This document shows positions 36,136 to 45,008 of a DNA stretch of 64,000 nucleotides, piece after piece; position 1 is the stretch's first letter, and each line of letters begins with the position of its first letter. The position numbers and the translations under genes are program-made. The notes beneath the pieces are model-generated. The model was not told the origin of the DNA. It made no database searches and saw nothing but the letters and a program-made list of their open reading frames with translations. This DNA is from Pseudoalteromonas sp. MMG010 (lineage in GTDB: Bacteria; Pseudomonadota; Gammaproteobacteria; Enterobacterales; Alteromonadaceae), in contig NZ_JAGJEG010000005.1 of NCBI RefSeq assembly GCF_018100905.1, forward strand, positions 124,001-188,000. Direction: 5' to 3'.

Positions 36136-36714
36136 ATGACTAAAAAATCTTCCCAAGCTTTATTAAAAAGTACCCGTGTTGCCATTTTAGGGGTGATTAT
36201 TATTTGTTTTATTTTGCAAGTAATTAACTCTTTACCCGGTATTAATTTAAATGGGCTGGGCATATACCCACGTCATACTTCCCATTTAATTGGCATTATC
36301 TGCGCCCCATTTTTGCATGGTAGCTGGTTTCACTTTACCAGCAACATGGTGCCGTTTGCTATTTTAAGCTGGCTAATTTGCCAATATAGTGTCGCACGGT
36401 TCTATTATGTTTTTGTATTCACCGCATTAATGGGAGGCTTATTAGTATGGTTATTTGGCCGAAGTAATATTCATGTCGGACTCAGTGGTGTAATTTATGG
36501 ATTGTGGGGCTTTTTATTAGCTTACGCTTTAATTAGGCGCTCGCTTAAATCTATTTTAATTGCACTGTTGGTGGTCGTTTTTTACAGCGGATTTATTTGG
36601 GGAGTACTCCCTCAACGTCAACATATATCATTCGAAAGCCATTTGTTTGGTGCTATTAGCGGGTTTATTTTGGCTTATATGCTAGCTAAAAAAGATAAAT
36701 TAAAAAAACGCTAA
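36136..36714 (+). CDS. Rhomboid-family intramembrane serine protease
   Basis: 192 residues with about six membrane helices. The catalytic dyad is S117 in GLSGVIYG and H169 in SFESHLFGAISG; HGSWFHFTSNMVPFAILSW supplies the conserved His/Asn oxyanion region. Rhomboids cut transmembrane substrates within the bilayer. It is shorter than GlpG and lacks its cytosolic N-terminal domain. A GST gene follows 34 bases downstream. Confidence 0.92.
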   Translation: MTKKSSQALLKSTRVAILGVIIICFILQVINSLPGINLNGLGIYPRHTSHLIGIICAPFLHGSWFHFTSNMVPFAILSWLICQYSVARFYYVFVFTALMGGLLVWLFGRSNIHVGLSGVIYGLWGFLLAYALIRRSLKSILIALLVVVFYSGFIWGVLPQRQHISFESHLFGAISGFILAYMLAKKDKLKKR

Positions 36715-36748
36715 ACGTTATATTTTTATTTTCAACTAAGGAGTCTTT

Positions 36749-37612
36749 ATGAGTAACAGCTATGTACCACCTAAAGTATGGAAAAACGACGCCGCGGGCG
36801 CTAATAAATGGGCTAATATTAATAGCCCTATCTCGGGCGCACGCCACGAGCAAGCATTACAGCAAGGCGAACACCCTTTTCAATTGTACTCTTTAGCAAC
36901 ACCTAATGGGCAAAAAGTAACCATACTTTTAGAAGAACTCCTTGAGCTGGGGGTTGAACAAGCACAATACGATGCCTATTTAGTTAACATAGGCGAAGGC
37001 GATCAATTTTCATCGGGGTTTGTAGATGTAAACCCCAATTCAAAAATCCCCGCCTTAGTCGATCACTCTAATGGTGAAGCGATCAATGTTTTTGAATCGG
37101 CATCAATTTTGCTCCACTTAGCAGAAAAATTTCAACAGTTCTTACCCACTTCAGGCGTAGAAAGAACAAAAACCTTTAACTGGCTGTTTTGGGCTCAAGG
37201 TTCTGCCCCATTTTTAGGGGGTGGGTTTGGTCATTTTTATGCGTATGCTGACGAAAAATACGAATACCCAATAAATCGCTTTGCTATGGAAGTAAAACGC
37301 CAGCTTGATGTGCTAGATAAGCAATTGGCACAACATGAATTTGTTGCTGGGGACCAATACACGATTGCCGATATGGCTATTTGGCCGTGGTATGGAAACT
37401 TAGTATTAGGTAACTTGTATGAAGCAAGCGAGTTTTTACAAGTACACGATTACACGCACGTACAGCGCTGGGCAAAACAAATACAAGCACGCCCTGCTGT
37501 ACAACGAGGTCGTATTGTAAATAAAACATGGGGTGAGCCTTGGGAGCAATTAGCTAACCGTCACAGTAGCAAAGAGATTGATGCGGTATTAAAAAGTAAA
37601 CCTGTTACTTAA
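36749..37612 (+). CDS. yghU: YghU-like glutathione S-transferase (disulfide-bond oxidoreductase)
   Basis: 287 residues, with the size and extended N-terminus of E. coli YghU (288). The opening YVPPKVWKNDAAGANKWANINSPISGARHEQALQQGEHPFQLYSLATPNGQKVTILLEEL is diagnostic of this Nu-class group, with the thioredoxin-like glutathione domain at about residues 45-130 (NPNSKIPALVDH, ESASILLHL) and an all-helical C-terminal domain. YghU reduces disulfides and peroxides using two glutathiones. Followed by a strong terminator. Confidence 0.92.
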   Translation: MSNSYVPPKVWKNDAAGANKWANINSPISGARHEQALQQGEHPFQLYSLATPNGQKVTILLEELLELGVEQAQYDAYLVNIGEGDQFSSGFVDVNPNSKIPALVDHSNGEAINVFESASILLHLAEKFQQFLPTSGVERTKTFNWLFWAQGSAPFLGGGFGHFYAYADEKYEYPINRFAMEVKRQLDVLDKQLAQHEFVAGDQYTIADMAIWPWYGNLVLGNLYEASEFLQVHDYTHVQRWAKQIQARPAVQRGRIVNKTWGEPWEQLANRHSSKEIDAVLKSKPVT

Positions 37613-37632
37613 ACCTATACACTCATGAGACA

Positions 37633-37669
37633 AAACCAAGTGCGCTTACCTTGTTCACTTGGTTTTTCT
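37633..37669 (+). terminator. Terminator of the yghU-like gene
   Basis: AAACCAAGTG (37633-37642) and CACTTGGTTT (37656-37665), followed by TT; about 20 bases after the stop. Confidence 0.8.
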
Positions 37670-37802
37670 ATAAATTAAAAGCAAAAAACATTTACTAATA
37701 GCGGGTTCTCGATTAAATTACTAAAATAATAATTTTTGCAGATAAAGCAATAAAAAAGCAATAAAAAACACCTAGCTTTAATCCATTACTATCGAGATCA
37801 CC

Positions 37803-39728
37803 TTGTCATTAGCTACAACTAAATCAAGCGAACAACTTGAAGCCTTGAAAATACTTTACGCCAATACTAGCCACGGCTTAGTTATATCTATATTTGTATC
37901 TATTATTATCGTATTTGGTTTAAATTTTAAAGTTGATCAATCCATTACCTTAGGCAAAAGTGTATGGTTGTGCACTATATTATTTACTCTGTGGCTTAGG
38001 TATCTAGATGCCTTGTATTTTAAAACTAAAATTCGAAAGCCTGAGCCTGTAAATATAAAATATCATCAGTGTCGCTTCTCATCAGGCTGCATAATTACAG
38101 CCTGTCTCTGGGCCATTTTTGCTATCGTATTTTATGATGCTAGCAATATCTTAGAAACAACTGTCATTACCATTATTTTATCGGCTCTAGCAGGTGGCTC
38201 AGTCAATGTATTATCAGGTCATCGATTCACAGCGATTATTTATAGCGCTATTTTATTGATTCCATACTCCACTTTTTTATTATTTACAGAGCTGTATTAT
38301 TTACAAGTTTTAGGTGTTTTAGGGCTTTCATTTAGCTTTGTAATGATAGCCTCAGCAAATAAGTCAGCTCGCTTCACATTACATTCTATTCGTTTACAAA
38401 ATCAAAACGAGCATCTGCTACAAGAAATGGAACGTAAAGTTGAGCAACGCACTGAACAAATATCTCGGCTTTCAAATACCGATCCATTAACCTCTATGCC
38501 GAACCGCAAAGCATTTTTATCTAAAAGCCAACAGTATATAATTGATAACCCAACAAAATCATTTGCTCTGTTTTTTATAGATTTAGACATGTTTAAGCAA
38601 ATTAACGACACTTTAGGTCATCAAGTTGGTGATCGGGTACTTAAAGAAACAGCAAAGCGGATAGAAAATGCCAGTTTATCAGTACCATGCAAGTGCCGTT
38701 GGGGGGGCGATGAATTTTTATTACTCATGCCTTATCAAAACCAAGAGCATTGTAGTTTATTAGCACGTCAACTTATTGCGACTATTTCTAAACCTCACCC
38801 ACAGCTTGGCGATCACGATTGGTTATCGGCGACTATTGGTGTTGCTGTATATCCTCAGCACACAAATGATTTATCTAATTTAATACAATTTGCAGACATT
38901 GCCATGTACCACCAAAAGCGCAAAGAAAAAGGCGGCGTGGCTTATTTTGATGACTCATTACAGCACACTTTAGATCGTGAATTACTGTTAAGTACTCGTT
39001 TGAAAACTGCTGGCGATGAAAATGCACTGCGCTTAGTATTTCAACCTATTGTTAACAGTCAAACCCATCACATTAGTAGTTTCGAAGCTTTATTACGCTG
39101 GCAGCTAGATGGGCAGCCTATTTCTCCTGATGAGTTTATTGCTATTGCTGAACAATACGGGATCATTAACGACTTAGGGTTATGGGTATTTGAACAAGCA
39201 TGCCAATATGTAATCGACTTCAAATTAGTTGAACGAAAATTAACTATGAGTGTGAATGTCTCTGTCATGCAATTACAAGATAAACGCTTTATTACTAAAT
39301 TACGCAGCTTATTAACTAAATATCAGTTAAGCCCATCGGTATTTCACCTTGAAGTAACCGAGTCAATATTTGCAGCAGATAAAGCCCATTTCGCAAATAC
39401 GATTAAAACCCTACAAGAAAATAACTTTGTCATTTCAATCGATGACTTTGGCACGGGGTATTCATCTTTGTCTAATATGCTTGATATCGGGGTTGATATT
39501 GTAAAAATAGATAAAAGTTTTGTGCAAAATATGGATAAACGAGGATTAAGTGTGATCAATGCGGTCGTTAATATTGCTGAATCATTAAAATTTACGACCG
39601 TGGCTGAAGGCGTTGAAACACAAGAACAAGCAAACACGTTAACTGAAATTGGGGTTACTCATTTACAAGGCTATTACTTTGCAAAGCCACTTGAAGTTGA
39701 AGAAGTTCATAGCAAACTTGCTTCATAA
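37803..39728 (+). CDS. Membrane GGDEF-EAL c-di-GMP enzyme
   Basis: 641 residues. The start is a TTG at 37803; a stop codon at 37779-37781 leaves no upstream ATG, and GAG at 37794-37796 is a possible RBS. Five or six membrane helices occupy about residues 22-190, then a coiled coil (~198-222). The GGDEF domain has an intact G301-G-D-E-F305 motif, but no RxxD I-site in the five-residue-offset position (SVPCKC instead), so product inhibition is not expected. The EAL domain has E428-A-L430 and DDFGTGYSSL, both intact. The protein can probably both make and degrade c-di-GMP. Confidence 0.92.
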   Translation: MSLATTKSSEQLEALKILYANTSHGLVISIFVSIIIVFGLNFKVDQSITLGKSVWLCTILFTLWLRYLDALYFKTKIRKPEPVNIKYHQCRFSSGCIITACLWAIFAIVFYDASNILETTVITIILSALAGGSVNVLSGHRFTAIIYSAILLIPYSTFLLFTELYYLQVLGVLGLSFSFVMIASANKSARFTLHSIRLQNQNEHLLQEMERKVEQRTEQISRLSNTDPLTSMPNRKAFLSKSQQYIIDNPTKSFALFFIDLDMFKQINDTLGHQVGDRVLKETAKRIENASLSVPCKCRWGGDEFLLLMPYQNQEHCSLLARQLIATISKPHPQLGDHDWLSATIGVAVYPQHTNDLSNLIQFADIAMYHQKRKEKGGVAYFDDSLQHTLDRELLLSTRLKTAGDENALRLVFQPIVNSQTHHISSFEALLRWQLDGQPISPDEFIAIAEQYGIINDLGLWVFEQACQYVIDFKLVERKLTMSVNVSVMQLQDKRFITKLRSLLTKYQLSPSVFHLEVTESIFAADKAHFANTIKTLQENNFVISIDDFGTGYSSLSNMLDIGVDIVKIDKSFVQNMDKRGLSVINAVVNIAESLKFTTVAEGVETQEQANTLTEIGVTHLQGYYFAKPLEVEEVHSKLAS

Positions 39729-39789
39729 AATACAACTTAAATGACTTTGTAATACGCAGAAAAATTATTAATTAAGATTATTTTTCCCA

Positions 39790-39818
39790 TAAAAAAAGCC
39801 CAATAAAATTAATGGGCT
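39790..39818 (-). terminator. Leftward terminator after the Pro-rich small gene
   Basis: On the minus strand AGCCCA, AT-rich loop, TGGGCT, then seven T residues; about 30 bases after the stop codon of the gene at 39847. Confidence 0.75.
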
Positions 39819-39846
39819 AGTTACTTGGTCAGACTATTAATTAAAT

Positions 39847-40305
39847 TTAAGCAGTGACACTTAACAATGAATCGCTTTCACTTAAACCAAATTTTTCTTG
39901 TACCGAAGCTAAAATAGACTCTTTGTCTTCATCATTTAATTGCTCCGAGTATTGGCCTAATAGCTCATCTAAATAACTCACTACTTCTTCAGTATCAACA
40001 GATTCTAATGAGTTTTGCGGCGGTGGTGGTGGACGCTGACCTTCTTCTGAACGAGCCGCATCACCAATGCTTTGTGCATCAAATTCAAGCTCAGCCATTA
40101 ATTGAGCTAACTCTTGTGTTGGTTCAATACCTTGCTCTTCAAATGCTGATTGAATAGCTTGTGCATCTTCTGTTGATAGATTTTGCGCATCGTATTCAGA
40201 GAGTGTTTGTGTCACAAAATCACTTTGTTCAGTGCTTAGCTTTGACGATTGTGTTGTTTGCGAAGTCATAAAGCTGGCATTGGTATTATTTATACTGCTT
40301 ATCAT
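39847..40305 (-). CDS. Unknown acidic Pro-rich protein of the YHYH/EF-hand cluster
   Basis: 152 residues, Ser/Gln/Glu-rich, with no signal peptide or membrane helix. The N-terminus (MISSINNTNASFMTSQTTQS) is polar and likely disordered; three helical blocks follow (TEQSDFVTQTLSEYDAQNL, TEDAQAIQSAFEEQGIEP, TEEVVSYLDELLGQYSEQL), separated by GQRPPPPPQNS at about residues 88-98. The acidic helices are faintly reminiscent of degenerate EF-hand pairs. It follows the EF-hand gene by ~290 bases on the same strand and ends at a terminator, so the two form a unit. I do not recognise the family. Confidence 0.6.
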   Translation of the reverse strand: MISSINNTNASFMTSQTTQSSKLSTEQSDFVTQTLSEYDAQNLSTEDAQAIQSAFEEQGIEPTQELAQLMAELEFDAQSIGDAARSEEGQRPPPPPQNSLESVDTEEVVSYLDELLGQYSEQLNDEDKESILASVQEKFGLSESDSLLSVTA

Positions 40306-40315
40306 TTTTTAATCC

Positions 40316-40594
40316 TTAGCGTTCTCGGCGTGCTGGTTTATGGCTTGAAAACTCATCTTCGCTGATTTCACCGTTACCATCAGTATCAATTTCGTCAAAT
40401 ATTGATTGTACATCATCAATATGAGGCGGTTTTTTTGCGTTAAATTCGTCATAACTAATGCTACCGCTACCATCGCTATCAATTGATGAGAAGTCAGGTT
40501 TTTGTGGCGGACCAGAGCGATCTTGCGCGCCAGCATTGGCTGTAAATGCAAGTAAAGCTAAAGTGATTAATGTAATAGGTGTGCTGCGCTTCAT
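40316..40594 (-). CDS. Secreted two-EF-hand calcium-binding protein
   Basis: 92 residues from the ATG at 40594 (a longer open frame begins at 40681 but would bury the signal peptide). Residues 1-22 are a signal peptide (MKRSTPITLITLALLAFTAN, cut near AGAQ). Two canonical EF-hand loops follow, DSDGSGSISYDEF and DTDGNGEISEDEF, each with acidic residues at loop positions 1, 3, 5 and 12. QDRSGPPQKP precedes the first hand. A periplasmic calcium buffer or sensor is likely. It starts downstream of the response-regulator gene with an intergenic tandem-repeat site upstream. Confidence 0.85.
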   Translation of the reverse strand: MKRSTPITLITLALLAFTANAGAQDRSGPPQKPDFSSIDSDGSGSISYDEFNAKKPPHIDDVQSIFDEIDTDGNGEISEDEFSSHKPARRER

Positions 40595-40668
40595 AATAGT
40601 AACCTTACCTTGATTCAATATACTAAAAGGATTCAACCGTTGTGTTGATAAGGTTACTTTACAAACAA

Positions 40669-40685
40669 AAAATGCAAACAATGTG
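40669..40685. promoter_or_regulatory. Predicted response-regulator site upstream of the EF-hand gene
   Basis: AAAATG-N5-AATGTG on the plus strand, two half-sites 11 bases apart, 75-91 bases before the EF-hand ATG. The same arrangement with two exact AATGTG copies lies upstream of the YHYH gene at 45009. The common core is AAACAATGTGCA. Confidence 0.5.
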
Positions 40686-40705
40686 CAAAAAATAAGGAAC
40701 GTCGC

Positions 40706-41380
40706 TTATTTTTCAGGTGGAATAAAACGGTAACCGACTCCATATACCGACTGAATAATGCTTTCGGTTTTAGTGAGTTCGTCTAACTTTTTACGTAGCT
40801 TTTTAATATGGCTATCGATAGTACGATGGCTCACAATACGTTGATCTGAATACATAGTATCCATCAGGCTATCACGTGAGAAAATACGGTTAGGGTGATT
40901 AAAAAGTGGTTTAAAAAGCTGAAATTCAAAGTTAGTAAGCTCTATTTGTCGTGTTTTATATTTAACACTAAAGCTATTTTCATCTAATATAATGGAGTCT
41001 ACTTGTTCGCTATTATTATCAATGCGTCTTAAAATTGCTTTAACACGCGCAACCACTTCAGCATAACTAAAGGGCTTACAAATATAATCATCCGCACCTA
41101 ACTCTAAACCTAATAAACGATCAATTTCATCTACTTTTGCCGAAGCAATTATTATGGGCACATTTGAAAAAGTTCTAATTATTTTACATAATTCAATCCC
41201 GCTTTTACCCGGCAACATCACATCTAACAAAATAATGTTCGGGTTATTTACTTCTAACCACGCAATAACATCGTCACCGTGGTGAATTTGATGGGTATTA
41301 AAGTGATGACTTTTAAAGAAGTCACTTAATAAATTAGCTAATTTAACTTCATCTTCAACAATTAATATTTGTTTGCTCAT
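40706..41380 (-). CDS. OmpR-family response regulator
   Basis: 224 residues. Receiver domain (1-120) with the acidic pocket E9-D10, phosphoacceptor D53 (NIILLDVMLPGKSG) and the conserved Lys in ICKPFSYAEV. The C-terminal winged helix (about 130-222) contains FQLFKPLFNHPNRIFSRDSLMDTMYSDQRIVSHRTIDSHIKKLRKKL and VYGVGYRFIPP. It is 21 bases downstream of the histidine-kinase gene and co-transcribed with it. It is the obvious candidate for binding the 11-bp repeats at 40669 and 45009. Closest in style to BaeR/CpxR-like regulators of envelope stress. Confidence 0.92.
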   Translation of the reverse strand: MSKQILIVEDEVKLANLLSDFFKSHHFNTHQIHHGDDVIAWLEVNNPNIILLDVMLPGKSGIELCKIIRTFSNVPIIIASAKVDEIDRLLGLELGADDYICKPFSYAEVVARVKAILRRIDNNSEQVDSIILDENSFSVKYKTRQIELTNFEFQLFKPLFNHPNRIFSRDSLMDTMYSDQRIVSHRTIDSHIKKLRKKLDELTKTESIIQSVYGVGYRFIPPEK

Positions 41381-41401
41381 ATTTAACCTTTCAAAAACAC
41401 C

Positions 41402-42850
41402 TTAAACTACAGGTAATTTAATTACAAAACCTAACCCACCTAATGCAGAACGCTGTGCTTTTATTTCACCATTATGACCCATAATTATATGATGACATAT
41501 AGAAAGCCCTAATCCAGTCCCACCTTGTTGACGATTACGGGATGAATCAACACGATATAAATATTCAAATAAATGAGGCAAGTGTTCTTCATTAACCCCA
41601 ATGCCATTATCTTCAATCATGATCTCTATAAAGTCTTGCTCATTTACTTTTATATTTTGAACATTGATAGAAATTTCAGAGCATTGGGCATAATGTACCG
41701 CATTCATTAAAAGATTATCAATAAGCTGTAATAAACGTGTTTTATCCGCATTTATATATGGTTCATTTGCCATATTAACGATACAAAAAACAATTTTATG
41801 CTGCCTAAATAACACCTCATATTTTTGCTGTATTAATTCAAATATTTCACTCATATTTGTTGGCTGCATATTGTAATGCATGCCTCCAAGCTCTGCGCTA
41901 TTAAGTGTATGTAAATCTTCAATGAGCCTTTTTAGGTGCAGCGCCTCATCATTAGCTGAACTAATATTTTGCTTATTAGCCTCTCTAATACCAAGTAGCA
42001 TGGCTTCAAGCTCACCTAATAAAATACTGATTGGTGTACGTAACTCATGAGAAATATTTGCCAGCCAACGCTTTCTTACCTGCTCATTTTGCTCAAGTGT
42101 TAACGCTAACGTGTTAAAGTCTTTACTCAGTTGCCCCAGCTCATCTTTTCTATCAAGTGTCAGCGTCGTATTGTAATACCCTTTTTTAAGCTGATGCATG
42201 CCACTGGCTATGCGCTTTACAGGGTAAACTAAGTGCCTTGCGAGTAAAAAGGCAATGAGTAATGTAAATAGTAAGACTGTAAATGCAATAATCCATAAGT
42301 AGGTTGTTTGCTGTTTCAAAAAATCCAGCTCATAGCCATCTGCCAAATTTTCTCTTTTAGATACAGCAAGGTACCCTATAATTTCATCGTTTAATTTAAT
42401 GGGGGTTTGTATATATTTTAAATTAGGGTATTGCTTTCCTACAACTTTTTTCGCTTGTTTATCAAGCAGCGCATAATGTGCTTCGCGCCCCGGAGGAGGT
42501 CTTCTTCCTTGCATTGGCTGCTCAGCGTCATTAGGAGGAAAGCGAGGACGTCTCTGCATTCTATCGCCAGGACCCATAGGCATATCGGGTAAAAATTCAC
42601 TATTACGTAGCTGTACTTCCACTAATCGTAAAAAGCGCTCATCACTTATTTTTAGCGCAGACCACGAACCGCTTTTTTCGTATTGATGAGCAAGGCTTAC
42701 AGTAAGCGGTTCAAGCGCTTTAATCTCTTTTGCATTAACAAAATTAATCATGCCCTGCCCAATACTCCATTGCATTAGCAATACAACAGCAACAATCATA
42801 AAAAAAGTAAAACTAAAAAGCGCGATAAAAAGTTTATTATGAATTTTCAT
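41402..42850 (-). CDS. Sensor histidine kinase with Met/Arg/Pro-rich sensor
   Basis: 482 residues. Membrane helices at about 8-30 and 184-204 enclose a ~150-residue periplasmic sensor with an unusual Met/Arg/Pro-rich insert (PDMPMGPGDRMQRRPRFPP, then MQGRRPPPGRE, residues 88-123). HAMP follows (~205-257), then the H-box ANISHELRTPISIL with H268, the N-box MNAVHYAQ, and G-boxes DNGIGVNEEHLPHLFEYLYR and GGTGLGLSICHHII. The catalytic core resembles BaeS. Met-rich periplasmic loops often contact copper or silver, but no defined site is visible. Overlaps the preceding gene by 14 bases. Confidence 0.9.
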   Translation of the reverse strand: MKIHNKLFIALFSFTFFMIVAVVLLMQWSIGQGMINFVNAKEIKALEPLTVSLAHQYEKSGSWSALKISDERFLRLVEVQLRNSEFLPDMPMGPGDRMQRRPRFPPNDAEQPMQGRRPPPGREAHYALLDKQAKKVVGKQYPNLKYIQTPIKLNDEIIGYLAVSKRENLADGYELDFLKQQTTYLWIIAFTVLLFTLLIAFLLARHLVYPVKRIASGMHQLKKGYYNTTLTLDRKDELGQLSKDFNTLALTLEQNEQVRKRWLANISHELRTPISILLGELEAMLLGIREANKQNISSANDEALHLKRLIEDLHTLNSAELGGMHYNMQPTNMSEIFELIQQKYEVLFRQHKIVFCIVNMANEPYINADKTRLLQLIDNLLMNAVHYAQCSEISINVQNIKVNEQDFIEIMIEDNGIGVNEEHLPHLFEYLYRVDSSRNRQQGGTGLGLSICHHIIMGHNGEIKAQRSALGGLGFVIKLPVV

Positions 42851-43361
42851 TAACAGGAAAGCTCTCGAACTTATAGGTAATTGGTTTTGCTAACAAAGTA
42901 TTAATGTACAGAGTCGACACTATTTTTTTGTCCTGTGCAGTCCAATACATATGGCCATGATTATTGAGTGTAACAGAAATAGTATTCATACCATTTTTAA
43001 ATAATGATGCAGGTAAATGTAGAGCATGACCATAAACACGTTGTATTTTAATGCCATTAATATACAAATGAGCATGCCCTTGCAAAAACCCCGTATGCTG
43101 ATTAAATGCGGGGCTCATCATAGCTTGCATATCCATTTTTCCTGCCGGTGGCACAGATAAATCATAGCGTTGAGTGTCTAAAATTAAGTTATACCCCGAC
43201 ATTGCATCGACAGTTAACTTTAAGCTTAGCGCTGGAGTCGGTGCATTACTAGGAACAACTATCGGTAAATGGCTGTGATCCATCATCTTTTGTTGTGCTA
43301 TTGAGTTAACACTAAAAAGCACAACAAATAAGCTTAACGCTAAATAAGTTATTTTATTCAT
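42837..43361 (-). CDS. Secreted His/Met-rich protein of unknown function
   Basis: 174 residues with a signal peptide (about 1-22, MNKITYLALSLFVVLFSVNS, IAQQ). The mature part begins KMMDHSHLP and is beta-rich; its core GFLQGHAHLYINGIKIQRVYGHALHLPASLF and VTLNNHGHMYWT holds several His and Met residues that could bind metal. I recognise the GHxHLYINGxK pattern from uncharacterised periplasmic proteins but no named activity. It lies between the YHYH gene (six bases away) and the kinase (14-base overlap), so it is probably an accessory of this signalling pathway. Confidence 0.65.
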   Translation of the reverse strand: MNKITYLALSLFVVLFSVNSIAQQKMMDHSHLPIVVPSNAPTPALSLKLTVDAMSGYNLILDTQRYDLSVPPAGKMDMQAMMSPAFNQHTGFLQGHAHLYINGIKIQRVYGHALHLPASLFKNGMNTISVTLNNHGHMYWTAQDKKIVSTLYINTLLAKPITYKFESFPVNENS

Positions 43362-43367
43362 CGTTTA

Positions 43368-44960
43368 CTAACCTTGCGGTGGAGGCCCCATCGTATCACC
43401 GGTATCACAACTACCAAACGAATTGTCGGCAAGTTCACCTTTAAAACGTGGCCCTATTTGATATGGAAATGCCGGAGATAAATTACCGTCATCATCAAGC
43501 GTTAGCGTAATATGATAGTGATAACCTTTACCGTCATTTGTATCGTGACCATTATGTTCATCTAACTGAGCACCACTGACCTCAGTTTGGGTGTAATAAT
43601 AATCTTCAAAATAATAACCATCATCAGCTGTTAATGTATTACCTGAGAGTGTCGTTACAGACTCACCAATATCAGGTCCAGACTCACTGCTTTCTACACC
43701 TTTTGAAATATCATACTGATCAACCAAAGTACATGTACGTTCACCTGGAGTATCACATCCACCTAAGCTTTCTGATGCACCATAATCACGCATAGCCCAT
43801 CCACTTAAAGCAAGTTGCCCGTCACTTTCATAAGGGCCATAAAGTGGATAACCATCTGCAGCAAAACCATAAATTGGTGAGTGTTCATCGCCATCATCAT
43901 TCACTAATTCAGCTAAACAACTTGTATAAAAGTGATGATGATACTCACCATTCGCTGCATGACCACCACACACATCCACATCATATTGCTCGGCGATAGG
44001 TGCTAATGTGTACCACACATTATTACCATAGCTCATGCCGTCACCCCAGTTAAAAATACTGGTGCCGTTAACCATTAACCCCACTGTACCTAAACCGGTT
44101 TCGCAGGTTGTATCTCCAGAAACCGCCGGTGAAACAGGAAAATAAGCTTCAACCGACTGTTCAGTAGGACAACCTGGTCCTGGCGGCCAATATCCCGCCC
44201 CACCGGTATCATCACAGTTTTCTGAACTGCTGTTGTAACCAATATCCTCTCCAAACAAAATAGTTTGGCCTGCTTCTGCACTGGTTACTCCGTTAGCAAA
44301 GTCAGAGGCTGCTTTAGGACGATTATTTAACGCATCAATTTGAGCTTGCGTTAATGTCACATCATATTTTGGAATGTCGGTTGCGCTCACGAACATGTAG
44401 TCAACATCACTTGTTTCTTCTGAAACAGTTACAATTTGAGCCGATTGTACATTTTCTACAACCGCGCCATTATTTTGTATATATGTTGATGTTGTTTCAT
44501 TATTAATTAACCAGCTTGCTAAGTGATTAGCAGACAGGCTTGAATCTTCCCCACCTGATTCATCATCACTATCATCTGTTGCTAATACAGTGATAGTGAC
44601 AGTATCAGTCACCTCATCGTTAGTACCATCATCAATACTTAGCTCAAATTCTAATACTTCATCGACACTGACCGTAGGTGCAACAAATTCAATTGTTAAT
44701 GTAGACACATCACTTAAACTTACATTTGTTCCTTGTGTTTGCGCCCATGTAATACTGTAATCACCATCATCCTCAACGCTGCCTGAAAGCGTAACGGTAT
44801 CGCCTTGCTCGACCACTTGATCGACACCGGCATCAACACTCGGTGCACTATCAGTAACTACACTCGTACTACTATCACTTGAACTGCTGCCACAGGCCGT
44901 TAAAAATACACAACTAACGACTAAACTCATCACTTTTACTGTGTTAAAAAATAATTTCAT
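43368..44960 (-). CDS. YHYH-domain lipoprotein with Ig-like N-terminal domain
   Basis: 530 residues from the ATG at 44960, with GAGG upstream; a GTG at 44972 is too close to that site. Lipobox FLTACG (Cys ~23). A Ser-rich linker is followed by a PKD/Ig-like domain at about 38-125 (PSVDAGVDQVVEQGDTVTLSG), and then the YHYH region: GNNVWYTLAPIAEQYDVDVCGGHAANGEYHHHFY, SPIYGFAADGYPLYGPYES, GKGYHYHITLT. The protein ends TMGPPPQG. YHYH proteins are common in marine bacteria but have no established role; conserved His suggest metal binding. First gene of the signalling operon. Confidence 0.8.
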   Translation of the reverse strand: MKLFFNTVKVMSLVVSCVFLTACGSSSSDSSTSVVTDSAPSVDAGVDQVVEQGDTVTLSGSVEDDGDYSITWAQTQGTNVSLSDVSTLTIEFVAPTVSVDEVLEFELSIDDGTNDEVTDTVTITVLATDDSDDESGGEDSSLSANHLASWLINNETTSTYIQNNGAVVENVQSAQIVTVSEETSDVDYMFVSATDIPKYDVTLTQAQIDALNNRPKAASDFANGVTSAEAGQTILFGEDIGYNSSSENCDDTGGAGYWPPGPGCPTEQSVEAYFPVSPAVSGDTTCETGLGTVGLMVNGTSIFNWGDGMSYGNNVWYTLAPIAEQYDVDVCGGHAANGEYHHHFYTSCLAELVNDDGDEHSPIYGFAADGYPLYGPYESDGQLALSGWAMRDYGASESLGGCDTPGERTCTLVDQYDISKGVESSESGPDIGESVTTLSGNTLTADDGYYFEDYYYTQTEVSGAQLDEHNGHDTNDGKGYHYHITLTLDDDGNLSPAFPYQIGPRFKGELADNSFGSCDTGDTMGPPPQG

Positions 44961-45008
44961 AATATAAATCACCTCATTTATTACTCATTAAAGGAAATTT
45001 AACAAAAA

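Noticed and set aside
40309..40551. 80-residue frame overlapping the EF-hand gene
   Set aside because: Shadow frame; the EF-hand frame has a signal peptide and two canonical calcium loops.
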